A DNA stretch of 64,000 nt from NCBI RefSeq assembly GCF_018736085.1, contig NZ_CP076134.1, forward strand, positions 62,001-126,000. Direction: 5' to 3'. The notes beneath the pieces were generated by a model. The model did no database searches and was not told the origin of the DNA. It saw nothing but the letters and a program-made list of their open reading frames with translations. The position numbers and the translations under genes are program-made. Each line of letters starts with the position of its first letter. Within the stretch, counting starts at the first letter, position 1. Of the stretch, positions 47,200 through 55,709 are shown piece by piece. The stretch comes from Bradyrhizobium sediminis. GTDB lineage: Bacteria > Pseudomonadota > Alphaproteobacteria > Rhizobiales > Xanthobacteraceae.

Positions 47200-48201
47200 T
47201 TAAAGCCGGAATTCCTCACCCAGATAAAGTCGCCGCACGTCAGGGTTGTTGACGATCTCCTCCGGATTGCCCTCGGTCAGGATCTCGCCCGCATAGACGA
47301 TATAGGCGCGATCGGTCAGCCCCAGCGTTTCCCGCACATTATGGTCGGTGATCAAAACGCCGATGCCGCGATTGGTGAGATGGCGGACCAGGTCCTGGAT
47401 GTCGCCGACCGCGATCGGATCGATGCCGGCGAAGGGCTCGTCGAGCAGCATGTAGTTCGGACGGGTCGCCAGCGCGCGGGCGATTTCGACGCGGCGGCGT
47501 TCGCCGCCGGACAGCGCGATCGACGGGGTTTTCCGCAACCGGCCGATGTTGAATTCGTCGAGCAGCGAATTGAGTTCGGCCTCGCGCTTCTTCTTCGAGG
47601 GCTCCACGACCTCGAGCACCGCGCGGATATTCTGTTCCACGGTGAGGCCGCGGAAGATCGAGGCTTCCTGCGGCAGGTAGCCGATTCCGAGCCGGGCGCG
47701 CTGGTACATCGGCAGCCTGGTGACGTCGTGACCGTCGAGTTCGATGGCGCCGCGATCGGCCTTGATCAGGCCGGTGATCATGTAGAATACCGTGGTCTTT
47801 CCGGCGCCGTTCGGGCCAAGCAAACCGACGGCCTCGCCGCGGCGGACATAGATGCTGACGCCGCGCACGACCTGCCGGGTGCCGAAACTCTTTTCCACGC
47901 TGTGCACGGCGAGCAAGCCCGCCTTCTTGGTCAGCCGCAGCGCGGGCGCGCCATTGACCTTGGGCCGCGGCGGTCGCAGCCTTTCCACTGATGGAGGCGG
48001 CGCGCTCGGTTTCAGGACCGGCGGCGCCTCGCGGGCGAACGGCGAGCCGTCGCGCGCCAGTGGCGGCGCGTCGCGCACCGGGCTGGTCAGCATGTCGCCG
48101 ATGGCATCGCCGAGCGCGGTGATGTCCTCACGCGTACGCGCAAATCCCGGCGGATTGCGTTTGGCCGGGCGCCGACGGAACAAGCTGAGTAAATCCACCA
48201 T
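47200..48201 (-). CDS. lptB: LPS export ABC transporter ATP-binding protein LptB
   Basis: The ATPase of the LptB2FGC machine that extracts LPS from the inner membrane. The ABC part (about residues 92-333) has Walker [19 protein letters not shown], the signature [16 protein letters not shown], Walker [14 protein letters not shown] and the tail [12 protein letters not shown]. It has an unusual N-terminal extension of about 90 residues rich in Pro, Ala and Arg, including a repeated [18 protein letters not shown] pattern. Confidence 0.95.
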   Translation of the reverse strand: MVDLLSLFRRRPAKRNPPGFARTREDITALGDAIGDMLTSPVRDAPPLARDGSPFAREAPPVLKPSAPPPSVERLRPPRPKVNGAPALRLTKKAGLLAVHSVEKSFGTRQVVRGVSIYVRRGEAVGLLGPNGAGKTTVFYMITGLIKADRGAIELDGHDVTRLPMYQRARLGIGYLPQEASIFRGLTVEQNIRAVLEVVEPSKKKREAELNSLLDEFNIGRLRKTPSIALSGGERRRVEIARALATRPNYMLLDEPFAGIDPIAVGDIQDLVRHLTNRGIGVLITDHNVRETLGLTDRAYIVYAGEILTEGNPEEIVNNPDVRRLYLGEEFRL

Positions 48202-48413
48202 CCCCCGCTTCGCTTCAGCCTTTCACGGTGATCCCGCGAACCCGCCGCGGGCAAATCGATTCGCCCCGGCAACATGAATGAATGGATGTCCCTTGCCCAG
48301 CGGAACACCCTCGATCGGGCACGGGTTGGCAGCCGCCGGGCCGCCCCGTAGATACAGGCTTGCGGAGCGCCCTTCAACCTCACCGCCGGCAGATATCGCA
48401 CAAGTGATTGATG

Positions 48414-49148
48414 TTATTTCGGTTTGCCGGAAGAGCCCGGGGCCGGGGCCGGCGTCGAAGACGGTATTCCCGGGATCGCCGGAGTTCCCTGGCCGCCGGA
48501 TGAGATGAACAGCCCCTGGACGCGCCCGCTGTCGGATTCCACCCGCGAGACGCCCGTCGTCATGTCCACCATCAACCGGTCGCCGCGCAGCACATTCTTG
48601 CCCTGGGTCAGGACGATACCGCCGAGCATGGTGATCATGTTGGCCCTGGTGTCGAACACGGCGGTTTCCCCGGTCACCACCTGATCCTTCTGGGTCACCA
48701 CCACATTGCCTCTCGCCTCGAGCCGGCGGATCGACGAGCTGCCGCCGGGACCGGGGCTTGCGGACTGCATCGGCGCCGATTTGGCCGACTTCGAACCGGC
48801 GGCCTTCGCACCGGCGGCCGGCGCCGCTGCTGGCGACGAGGTCGAATCGTAGAACACGACAAGCGATTTGGACGTCATGGTGGTGTCGCCCTGCACCACC
48901 TTCACATTGCCGGCGAAAGTCGCTTCCTTTTTCTTGTCGCGCATCTCCAGCGAAGCGGCTTCGATCTGGATCGGCTGGTCGCGGTTCTGCGAAAAACCCT
49001 GCATCGCGTTGGGCACGCCCTGCATCGCGCTCTGCGCGCCTACTTCACCGGCCGACATCAGCGCCAGCGCGCAAACGGCCGCGCCGGCGTAATGCGCGAT
49101 CCGCCTGGTCGAAGTGCTGCGCCGGGAAAACATCATCATCGGGATCAT
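48414..49148 (-). CDS. lptA: LPS transport periplasmic protein LptA
   Basis: A periplasmic OstA-fold bridge protein that carries LPS between membranes. It has 244 residues with a signal peptide ending near GEVGA. The core begins DQPIQIEAASLEMRDKKKEATFAGNVKVVQGDTTM and ends with MLGGIVLTQGKNVLRGDRLMVDM. An Ala/Ser-rich insert (about 110-140) and a Pro/Gly-rich C-terminus are not part of the fold. The ATG overlaps the lptC stop. Confidence 0.92.
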   Translation of the reverse strand: MIPMMMFSRRSTSTRRIAHYAGAAVCALALMSAGEVGAQSAMQGVPNAMQGFSQNRDQPIQIEAASLEMRDKKKEATFAGNVKVVQGDTTMTSKSLVVFYDSTSSPAAAPAAGAKAAGSKSAKSAPMQSASPGPGGSSSIRRLEARGNVVVTQKDQVVTGETAVFDTRANMITMLGGIVLTQGKNVLRGDRLMVDMTTGVSRVESDSGRVQGLFISSGGQGTPAIPGIPSSTPAPAPGSSGKPK

Positions 49149-49882
49149 TTCGGGTTGGCGTTCTTGCCGGACACGGACCGCGTCCTTGCAGGTTGAGGGG
49201 CCGGCTCGGGCGCGGCGGAGACATTGGGGTCGGGGCTGTCCATGATCAGATTCATCACGACGTTGCCTTCGAACCGCACGACCTCGCCGCCATTGGTGAT
49301 CCTGAGCCGGTCGGCGCTCAGCGTTCCATTGAGCAGCTTGACGTCGACATGCTCTTCCGATGTCACCGTGCTCTTGCCGATATCGACCAGCGCCTGCGAC
49401 AGCCGGGCTTCATAGCCGGAGGAGGATTGCAGGAAGATATCCTTGCGCAGGTCCAGAAGCTGCGCCTTGGAATCGAACAGCCCGGTGCTGGCGTCCAGCG
49501 TGATGTTGGTGGTGCGGTCTTCCATCAACACCTTGGCGCGCAGCGTCCTGAGATCGACGCGATCCGGAACGGTCAGGTCCTGGGTCGCGGTCTTGGCCCA
49601 CACCTCGTAGGGCCGCTGATCCGGCGTGTAGCCCGACATATGCGGCGATTCCATCGTGATCTTGGTGCCGGAAACCACCAGGTTTCCGATGTCGACCGGC
49701 AGCTTCGGCAACAGCATGCGGAACGGATTGTAGACCGAGACGAAGACGATCGCCGTCATCGCCACCACCACGGCGGCCGGCACCGCGATCCGCAGCACCC
49801 GCACCATCCGGCTGTGGCGCGCCGCGATCGCGAAGCGGGCGTCCATGCCGGCCTGATAGGGTGGGTTCTGAACCGAATTCAC
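49145..49882 (-). CDS. lptC: LPS export protein LptC
   Basis: A bitopic inner-membrane protein that passes LPS from LptFG to LptA. It has 245 residues: a basic cytoplasmic N-terminus, one transmembrane helix (VLRIAVPAAVVVAMTAIVFV) and a periplasmic beta-jellyroll (ISGTK-like VSGTKITMESPHMSGYTPDQ, LDASTGLFDSKAQLLDLRKD). It overlaps lptA by 4 bases. Confidence 0.9.
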   Translation of the reverse strand: MNSVQNPPYQAGMDARFAIAARHSRMVRVLRIAVPAAVVVAMTAIVFVSVYNPFRMLLPKLPVDIGNLVVSGTKITMESPHMSGYTPDQRPYEVWAKTATQDLTVPDRVDLRTLRAKVLMEDRTTNITLDASTGLFDSKAQLLDLRKDIFLQSSSGYEARLSQALVDIGKSTVTSEEHVDVKLLNGTLSADRLRITNGGEVVRFEGNVVMNLIMDSPDPNVSAAPEPAPQPARTRSVSGKNANPK

Positions 49883-49997
49883 CGCTGCTCCAAAGCGCTG
49901 GTACCGCCGGCCATTCTACCCGGGATCGCCAGATTTTGCAGCCTGACACTCGCTATGACTGTGACCGAAACGGGGCCGCAACCCGCGGCATAGCGCC

Positions 49998-50040
49998 GTT
50001 CCGGGCGCTTCAGGCGGGCGCTTCAGGCGAGCGCTTCAGG
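49998..50040. repeat. Three tandem copies of a 12-13-bp unit at the end of rnd
   Basis: GGGCGCTTCAGGC-GGGCGCTTCAGGC-GAGCGCTTCAGG repeats directly. The last copy contains the rnd stop codon (TCA at 50036-50038 on the plus strand), so the repeats are reiterations of the 3' end of that gene. Confidence 0.8.
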
Positions 50041-50650
50041 AATGCGAAAAGATGTCCTCGGCCTCCCAGCCCTGCAGGTCGAGCTTGGCCCGCGTCGGCA
50101 GGAAGTCGAAACAGGCCCGGGCGAGTTCCGCACGGCCTTCACGCGCCAGCATGCCGTCGAGGCGTTCGCGCAGGCCATGCAGATGCAGCACGTCGGAAGC
50201 GGCATAGGCCAGCTGCGCCTCGCTCAGCGACTGCGCGCCCCAGTCGCTCGACTGCTGCTGCTTCGACAGATCGACATTGAGCACCTCGCGCACCAGGTCC
50301 TTCAGGCCGTGGCGATCGGTATAGGTGCGGGAGAGCCTGGAAGCGATCTTGGTGCAGTACACCGGCTGCGGCATCACGCCGAAGGCGTTGTAGAGCGCGG
50401 CGAGATCGAAGCGGGCGAAGTGAAAGATCTTCGTCACCTTCGGATTGGCCAGGAGCGCCTTCAGATTCGGCGCGTCGGTACTGTCCTTGGGGATCTGCAC
50501 CACATCGGCGCTGCCGTCGCCGTTCGACAGTTGCACCACGCAGAGCCGGTCGCGATGCGGATTGAGCCCCATGGTCTCGGTATCGATCGCCACCGAGTCG
50601 GTGTAGCGGGTGAGATCGGGCAGATCGCCGCGATGCAGGCGGATGGTCAT
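50036..50650 (-). CDS. rnd: Ribonuclease D, short form
   Basis: A 3'-5' exonuclease of the DEDD superfamily, 204 residues: essentially only the exonuclease domain, without the HRDC domains of E. coli RNase D. Catalytic acids lie in AIDTETMGLNPHRDRLCVVQ, HFARFDLAALYNAFG and YAASDVLHLHGLRERL. Such short forms are common in alphaproteobacteria. It is the first gene of the minus-strand rnd-lptC-lptA-lptB run. Confidence 0.9.
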   Translation of the reverse strand: MTIRLHRGDLPDLTRYTDSVAIDTETMGLNPHRDRLCVVQLSNGDGSADVVQIPKDSTDAPNLKALLANPKVTKIFHFARFDLAALYNAFGVMPQPVYCTKIASRLSRTYTDRHGLKDLVREVLNVDLSKQQQSSDWGAQSLSEAQLAYAASDVLHLHGLRERLDGMLAREGRAELARACFDFLPTRAKLDLQGWEAEDIFSHS

Positions 50651-50838
50651 GACTTTTACGAACCTCGTCGAATCGATGCGGGCCTAAACTAACGTTGAAA
50701 TCGTCAACAAACGAGGGGCGCGCGCCGCAATCGCGCCAGCTGCGGGAACCGGTCACCGGCCGTCCCTGCCAGCCATTCCGTTCTTTGTCACAAGCCGCTG
50801 AAAGTTAACAGCTTTCAATAGCGCCTCCCGCGCGAACG

Positions 50839-51187
50839 TTGCGCTGCCGTATTTTCCACCTGACCGAGAATCTGTTGCTGCCGCCGATCGCCTCCGGCGC
50901 GGAGGCGGCGCCAAAACCGAAATCACGGCAATCGCCGAGTGCGGCGATACCGATTCCAAGGAAGGCGATCTCACAAATTGACAGCGAAGATGGCTGGGTG
51001 CTGCTCGGTGAGGTCGGCGGGCAAGTCTCCAATCTATTCTCGGACTTCGACATGCGCTCCTACGGCCACAACAAGCTCAGCGATCTCGTGCGCAAGACCG
51101 GCGCCTTCGACGTCGAAAAATCCGATAACGGCCAGTTGGCGGATGCGGGTGAAGCCGGCCGATGGCAAGGCAAGTAAGCCGCAGTAG
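50839..51187 (+). pseudogene. Remnant of a NYN/OST-HTH (LOTUS) domain protein, frameshifted
   Basis: Only the C-terminal part remains. AISQIDSEDGWVLLGEVGGQ and NLFSDFDMRSYGHNKLSDLV, then RKTGAFDVE, are the OST-HTH domain that follows a NYN (PIN-like) RNase domain in bacterial LabA/DUF88-type proteins. An extra G at about 51136 (CAGTTGGCGG) breaks the last 17 codons: the natural end RMRVKPADGKASKPQ continues in another frame to 51187. No NYN catalytic domain is found upstream and the 5' boundary is not clear. Confidence 0.7.
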
Positions 51188-51339
51188 AGCATGGTGTTTT
51201 GGAGCGGATGGATTCGTCCCGTAGGCGCGAGGCACTAACGATCTCGTGTCCCGAACCCGGCATGGCGTCCGTTCGGCGGTGCAGGGCAGGGCCTGGGCAA
51301 AAAATCGCGAAAACAACCCCCTGCAAAGTAGAGCGGACC

Positions 51340-51536
51340 CCGGCCGCTACCATTCGAAAAGCGAGGTGCTGCGCGAGGGCGTCCGGCCCGTTCAGGAACG
51401 CGAGGCAAGGTTGGCTGCGCTGGACGCCTCGATCGCGCGTGGCCTTGCTGATGCTGATGCTGGCCGGGTGAAGCCAAGCTCCGACGTGTTTGACCGCCTG
51501 GAAGCGAAATTGGCGGCCAAGACGGATCGCGCGTGA
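51340..51536 (+). pseudogene. Truncated parD antitoxin copy
   Basis: Residues from GRYHSKSEVLREGV to EAKLAAKTD match the intact ParD at 56085-56342 almost exactly, but the first 22 or so residues, including the first RHH strand, are replaced by unrelated sequence. Similarity at the DNA level starts at about 51340. Confidence 0.85.
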
Positions 51537-51682
51537 TCGTCGTCGTCACGGCCGAGGCCGAGGCGGATCTGGGGCAAATCGCTGCGTATGGCGCCCGAGG
51601 GATAATCCGGCAAGACCGCTGCTTGATCCCGGCCAAGCATAGTGGGCAAGGGCAAAGTGGTGCCCAGGAAAGGATTGCGTAG
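51533..51682 (+). pseudogene. Decayed parE toxin copy
   Basis: It begins at a GTG overlapping the parD' stop, exactly as in the intact pair, and reads VIVVVTAEAEADLGQIAAY, then loses about 200 bases by deletion and a further 26 bases before GGATAATCCGG. The frame then runs through the tRNA fragment to a TAG. No functional RelE/ParE fold can remain. Confidence 0.85.
51658..51674. repeat. Left attachment-site copy: 17 bp of the tRNA-Leu 3' end
   Basis: TGGTGCCCAGGAAAGGA is identical to the 3' end of tRNA-Leu at 56692-56708, in the same orientation. Duplication of a tRNA 3' end at the far side of foreign DNA is the mark of tRNA-targeted integration. Confidence 0.8.
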
Positions 51683-51683
51683 G

Positions 51684-51732
51684 CAGATTGGTATCATATT
51701 GAAATTATTAGATAATATTAACCGCCAATCTG
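51684..51732. repeat. AT-rich inverted repeat inside the left island boundary
   Basis: CAGATTGG (51684-51691) and CCAATCTG (51725-51732) flank a very AT-rich core with a central palindrome (TATTAGATAATA). It lies just inside the left tRNA fragment and after the kinase gene. It may be a recombinase arm site or a terminator for the kinase. Confidence 0.35.
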
Positions 51733-51801
51733 AGTTGTTACACAGCAATGTGGCGCGGGGCGTCGGGGTGCCAGCCTAGCGACGGACGGCCCACGCACCG
51801 A

Positions 51802-53061
51802 CTAGAATTTCAAATTGGTATTCACGTTCAAGAGACTTTCCTCGCGTGCCTTTTGCTCGGCAAGCTCCCGCCGCCGTTTTTCTGCGTCAGCCTGGGCCTT
51901 TTGCTCCAGATCGTATTTCAGTCGGGCCGTCGCTCGTGGGAGCCAGTTTTTCAAGTGGTCAATGATTCGCTGGGCATCTTCTGAGCTAGTGGGAACACGC
52001 GCCGTCTTTCCACTGAACGTAAACGTTTCCGGCCCGCGATTCCAAACCGCCTCATAATTTCCCATGTTGTTCAGGGCTCTGACCCAAAGGTCATGCACGG
52101 GCTTATCGAAAGTGATCGTCAACCATGCGCCATCCCAATCGGCGCCGACAATTTTAGGAGGCGTATGTGCGAGGTCGTCATCTATTTCGCCGACCTTGAC
52201 CACTTCCTTAGTGATCGCGCTGAGCTTCTGGCGCGAAATCTCAGCTGATTGCGATCGCTGAAGTAAATCCTTCACCGCATCAATGGACGCGGGCCGCTCG
52301 CTGGGATTCTGACGCAACATTTGCGCCACGACCGCATCTAGGTATCCAAAGTCAGGATGTGACCGAGCGATCAAATCAAATTCTGTTCCGTGCGGAATTT
52401 GCTTTGTGAACATCTCATTCAACATCAATCCTAGCGCGTAGACATCGGCAGCTTTAGTGATGACCCGTCCCGCCAAACGCTGCTCAGGCGCAGCATACTG
52501 AAAATTAGCGAGTCGTTGCGTTGGACCTGTTTGAGCGGCCGTTACCAGCAAGCTCTCCGTAAAACTCGCAATCCCGAAATCAGCGACGGCTAGAACACCG
52601 CCAGTCGGATCGCTAAGCACGTTTTCCGGCTTGAGATCACGGTGGACGACTCCTTGCAGATGCGCGGCTTCAACGCCGTCCAATACCTTCCCGAAGACAG
52701 ATAGGACAGATCCAGGAGAAATGCCTGTCGTCATCAAGGTGCGAAGGTTCGAAGCGAACCGTGACATAACGTAGAATGGACCTGAGATACTTCCCTCGTC
52801 CGCGAGCCCATAATCGAATACGGTAACGATGTTTGGATGCCGATTGCGAGAAAGAAAGGCGATCTCGTTCTTAAACCTCGCCCGTTTGTCTCTGGACGTG
52901 TTGGTAAGAACCTTGACAGCTACAGCTGCGCCTTCGGCGCTTTTACCACCGTAAACCCGCCCCGCGCCTCCTTCGCCCAAAATTTCATCCAGAGTATAAA
53001 CCGCGAAAGCTGTCTCCAGCGCTACTGGCGATTTCAACTTAGCCACCACTCTGGCCCCCAT
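51802..53061 (-). CDS. Hanks-type serine/threonine protein kinase
   Basis: A 419-residue soluble kinase. All kinase motifs are present: GEGGAGRVYGG glycine loop, the lysine in VAVKVL, HRDLKPENVL catalytic loop, VADFGIASF metal site, YAAPEQR, and ADVYALGLMLNEMFT. After about residue 270 comes a region of roughly 150 residues without a recognised domain, ending in a charged coiled coil (EKRRRELAEQKAREES). No transmembrane helix. Starts at 53061 or GTG 53049 (GGGGG upstream). Codon use is more AT-rich than the neighbours. It is divergent from the DUF3644 gene. Confidence 0.88.
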   Translation of the reverse strand: MGARVVAKLKSPVALETAFAVYTLDEILGEGGAGRVYGGKSAEGAAVAVKVLTNTSRDKRARFKNEIAFLSRNRHPNIVTVFDYGLADEGSISGPFYVMSRFASNLRTLMTTGISPGSVLSVFGKVLDGVEAAHLQGVVHRDLKPENVLSDPTGGVLAVADFGIASFTESLLVTAAQTGPTQRLANFQYAAPEQRLAGRVITKAADVYALGLMLNEMFTKQIPHGTEFDLIARSHPDFGYLDAVVAQMLRQNPSERPASIDAVKDLLQRSQSAEISRQKLSAITKEVVKVGEIDDDLAHTPPKIVGADWDGAWLTITFDKPVHDLWVRALNNMGNYEAVWNRGPETFTFSGKTARVPTSSEDAQRIIDHLKNWLPRATARLKYDLEQKAQADAEKRRRELAEQKAREESLLNVNTNLKF

Positions 53062-53212
53062 TGACGTTGCGAAGTGATCACAGCGATTCGCTCGGTTTTA
53101 CCCATGCCGCCTTTTGGCACGACTCCGGCGCCGCCCGGAAAGCTACAATCCCAGGTCGAATGTATACTTGCTGCGCCGTCGCGAATCTACTTACTGAAGC
53201 TAGGGGGAAGAC

Positions 53213-54361
53213 ATGGCCATCCGCAAGCGCGGCAATCGGCTGGAAAGATGGGAAATCGCTTTGATTAAGGCGATGCTCATTAAAGCCGGATCGAACGATC
53301 AAGACATACTGGCATACTTCACGCGCCCAACGCGTTCGATCAACCACCGCGCCATCGGCGAGATCAGAACTGAGAAGAAGCACAAGCTGGTAAAGGCAGC
53401 GAGCGAAGCCGAGCTAGAGGAGTTCATAGCAACATGGCCAGACATCGATCCGCAAACGGGATTGAGTCTGAGAGGCGACGAGTTGTTGATCAAGGCCCGC
53501 GAAGCAATGGTTGCTGCCGTCCATATCTTCAACGGCGCTGGGCTTACTTTTCGCGCAGAACTCTTCATCGTAACCAGCATCATCGCATGGACTTATCTTT
53601 TGCATGCGTGGTTTCGCCGGGAGAGGATTGACTACCGCTACGTCGAAGCGGACGGCACAGTAAAGAAGACAAAGCAGGGAGAGGATTGCTATTGGGAATT
53701 GGGGAAGTGTCTGCGCCACGCGCGGTGTCCCGTGCCTAAAGGAGCGATCACTAATCTTGAGTTTCTATTGTCGCTTCGTCACGAGATCGAGCATCGGTCT
53801 ACCAATCGCATAGACGATGCTGTCAGCGCGAAGCTTCAAGCCTGCTGCATTAACTTCAACGACTCCATGAAATCGCTATTCGGAGCTCAATTTGGATTAG
53901 AGCGACGACTACCTATAGCGCTTCAGTTTGTCACCTTTAGCGCGGACCAGCGCTCTATCCTCAAGAAGGCGAGCGATCTACCGCAGCATGTAGCGACCAT
54001 GATGGATGCGTTTCATGAGACCCTAACGGAAGAAGAACAGGCCGACCCGCAATTTGCATACCGTGTTGCCTTCATCCCGAAGACCGGCAATCGCGCATCA
54101 AACGCTGATCTGGCAGTCGAATTCGTTAAACCGGACTCCGTCGAAGGCCGCGAGATTAACAGCGTGCTCCTGAAAGAGGTGGATAAGCGCCGCTTTACCG
54201 CATCGCAAATCGTCAAAATGATGCGTGACGAAGGTTTTCAAAAGTTTGGACAGCACGCCCATACAGTCCTTTGGCAGGAGTTAGACGCCAAAAGTCCCGC
54301 GAAAGGATTTGGGAGAACTGATCTTCCCCCGAAAAAGTGGACGGGTTTAAGCGGCTTTTAG
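53213..54361 (+). pseudogene. DUF3644 protein gene, 3' end displaced by an IS3 element
   Basis: The N-terminus (RWEIALIKAMLIKAGSNDQD, SINHRAIGEI) looks like a helix-turn-helix; the middle (LLIKAREAMVAAVHIFNGAG, IIAWTYLLHAWFRRERIDYR, LEFLLSLRHEIEHR) is DUF3644, a family seen near defence genes; the C-terminus (FTASQIVKMMRDEGFQKFG) looks like a second HTH. The native frame is broken at 54318, where an IS begins; translation now ends 14 foreign codons later. AGGGGGAAG precedes the ATG. Length is now 382 residues against a reconstructed 398. It may still be expressed. Confidence 0.82.
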
Positions 54362-55207
54362 CTCCATCTCGATCGGGGCGATATACCCGATGGCGGAATG
54401 GAGCCGGGTTCGGTTGTAGAAGCCCTCGATGAAGGTGAAGATATCGCGCTGGGCCTCGGCGCGAGTCTTGTAGTTGCGATGATGAACGAGCTCGGTCTTC
54501 AGGGTATGGAAGAAGCTCTCCATCGGGGCATTGTCGTAGCAATCGGCCTTGCGGCTCATCGATGCGGTGATGCCGGCGGCCGTGAGAGTGTTGCGATAGG
54601 CGTGTGAGGCATACTGCACGCCGCGATCGGAGTGGTGGATCAATCCGGCCTGCGGGCGTTGCTGCTGGATGGCCATCGTCAGCGCCGCGGAAGCGAGTTC
54701 GACCTGCATATGATCCCGCATGGCCCAGCCGACGATCTTTCGGCTGAAGAGATCCATGACGGCCGCCAGGTACAGCCACCCCTCCGCGGTCGGGATATAG
54801 GTGATATCGGCGAGCCAGACCCGGTTCGGGGCTGGGGCCGTGAAGTCGCGCGCGATCAGGTTCGGTGCGATCGGCAGGTCGTGACGGCTGTCGGTGGTGC
54901 GCACACGGCGCGGCGGTGCCATGATGGCGCGGATACCGTGCCGACGCATCATCCGCTCGATCCGGCCGCGGCTGGCGCCACGGCCCTGCCTCCGCAGGAC
55001 GGTATGGACGCGGGGACTGCCGTAGCGCCCGCTGCTGTCTTGATGGACTTGCCGGATTGCAGCCAGGAGCGTGGCATTGGATTTTGTTCGCTCACTCACC
55101 GGGCGATCACGCCAGGCGTAATAGCCGGCTGGCGAGACCTCGAGCACGGCACACATCAACCGCACCGGATAGGTGTCGCGGTGGTCCTCGATGAAACGGA
55201 AGCTCAT
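54347..55207 (-). CDS. IS3-family transposase OrfB (DDE integrase core)
   Basis: A 286-residue rve-type catalytic subunit. An HTH_21 region is followed by the DDE core: D in VWLADITYIP, D in HHSDRGVQY and E in APMESFFHTLK. The start MSFRFIEDHRDTYPV overlaps the orfA stop by 4 bases. It is normally made as an OrfAB fusion by -1 frameshifting. Confidence 0.93.
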   Translation of the reverse strand: MSFRFIEDHRDTYPVRLMCAVLEVSPAGYYAWRDRPVSERTKSNATLLAAIRQVHQDSSGRYGSPRVHTVLRRQGRGASRGRIERMMRRHGIRAIMAPPRRVRTTDSRHDLPIAPNLIARDFTAPAPNRVWLADITYIPTAEGWLYLAAVMDLFSRKIVGWAMRDHMQVELASAALTMAIQQQRPQAGLIHHSDRGVQYASHAYRNTLTAAGITASMSRKADCYDNAPMESFFHTLKTELVHHRNYKTRAEAQRDIFTFIEGFYNRTRLHSAIGYIAPIEMELKAA

Positions 55208-55515
55208 GTCCGGGTTCCGGCAAAGATCGCGATCGACTTTTTTAAAATGTCGCGCTCCATACGCAGCCGTTCGTTCTCCTGGCGCAACCGGGCGATCTCC
55301 GAGGCCTGGTCCGCCGACATCGGCGTCGCCTGCGTGGTGGGGCGCCACGCCGCCGATGTCGGCCCCTGCCGGAACTTGTCCACCCAGCGCCGCAGCACCG
55401 AGTCGCGCAGACCGAGTTCCTTGGCCACCGACGTGACCGAGCGACGGCTCGACGCCACCAGCTCGACCGCTTGGCGCTTGTACTCTTCGGTAAATGACCG
55501 ACGTTGACGTTCCAT
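55204..55515 (-). CDS. IS3-family transposase OrfA (HTH subunit)
   Basis: A 103-residue protein with an HTH (SFTEEYKRQAVELVASS, SVTSVAKELGLRDSVLRRWV) and a C-terminal leucine zipper (ASEIARLRQENERLRMERDI). Near its end the sequence A-AAA-AAG at 55243-55237 (minus strand) is a classic slippery heptamer for producing OrfAB. Confidence 0.93.
   Translation of the reverse strand: MERQRRSFTEEYKRQAVELVASSRRSVTSVAKELGLRDSVLRRWVDKFRQGPTSAAWRPTTQATPMSADQASEIARLRQENERLRMERDILKKSIAIFAGTRT
55237..55243 (-). promoter_or_regulatory. Slippery heptamer for programmed -1 frameshift in the IS
   Basis: A AAA AAG, in the OrfA frame TTA AAA AAG, lies about 35 bases before the orfA stop, in the usual place for IS3 elements. 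Confidence 0.7.
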
Positions 55516-55577
55516 TCGACACCTCCGGGCTCAACGAGCCTACTACAGGTGTCCACTCATTCGGAGGAGGTTCAAAC

Positions 55578-55668
55578 CGGCGACTACCCCAACACATGGG
55601 TTTGGTATGATTCCTGGCTCACCCGCGTTAGAGCTCATTGTCAGGAGCATAAGGACCGCTACGTGTAA
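55578..55668 (+). pseudogene. Displaced 3' end of the DUF3644 gene
   Basis: Joining base 54318 to 55578 restores the frame: GFGRTGDYPNTWVWYDSWLT followed by RVRAHCQEHKDRYV and TAA at 55666-55668. Those 30 residues are the missing C-terminus of the DUF3644 protein, now separated by the insertion sequence. Confidence 0.88.
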
Positions 55669-55709
55669 TATCTTTGCACTCCTAATCTCCTTGGCCGTTC
55701 GGGGCGAAC

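Larger units (their letters stand above)
54319..55574. mobile_element. IS3-family insertion sequence, 1256 bp
   Basis: The left end TGATCTTCCCCCGAAAAAGT and the inverted right end TGAACCTCCTCCGAATGAGT match at most positions over 24 bp (ending GTGGAC). The bases AAC at 54316-54318 and 55575-55577 are a 3-bp target duplication. Inside are orfA and orfB of an IS3-type transposase. All parts look intact, which suggests a recent insertion. Confidence 0.92.

Noticed and set aside
51246..51536. Functional 96-residue ParD with an alternative N-terminus
   Set aside because: The first 32 residues are unrelated to ParD and lack the RHH strand; it is a decayed copy.
54347..55597. Single 416-residue IS transposase frame starting outside the IS
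   Set aside because: The first 130 codons are orfA read in the wrong frame; the real arrangement is orfA plus orfB with a slippery site.
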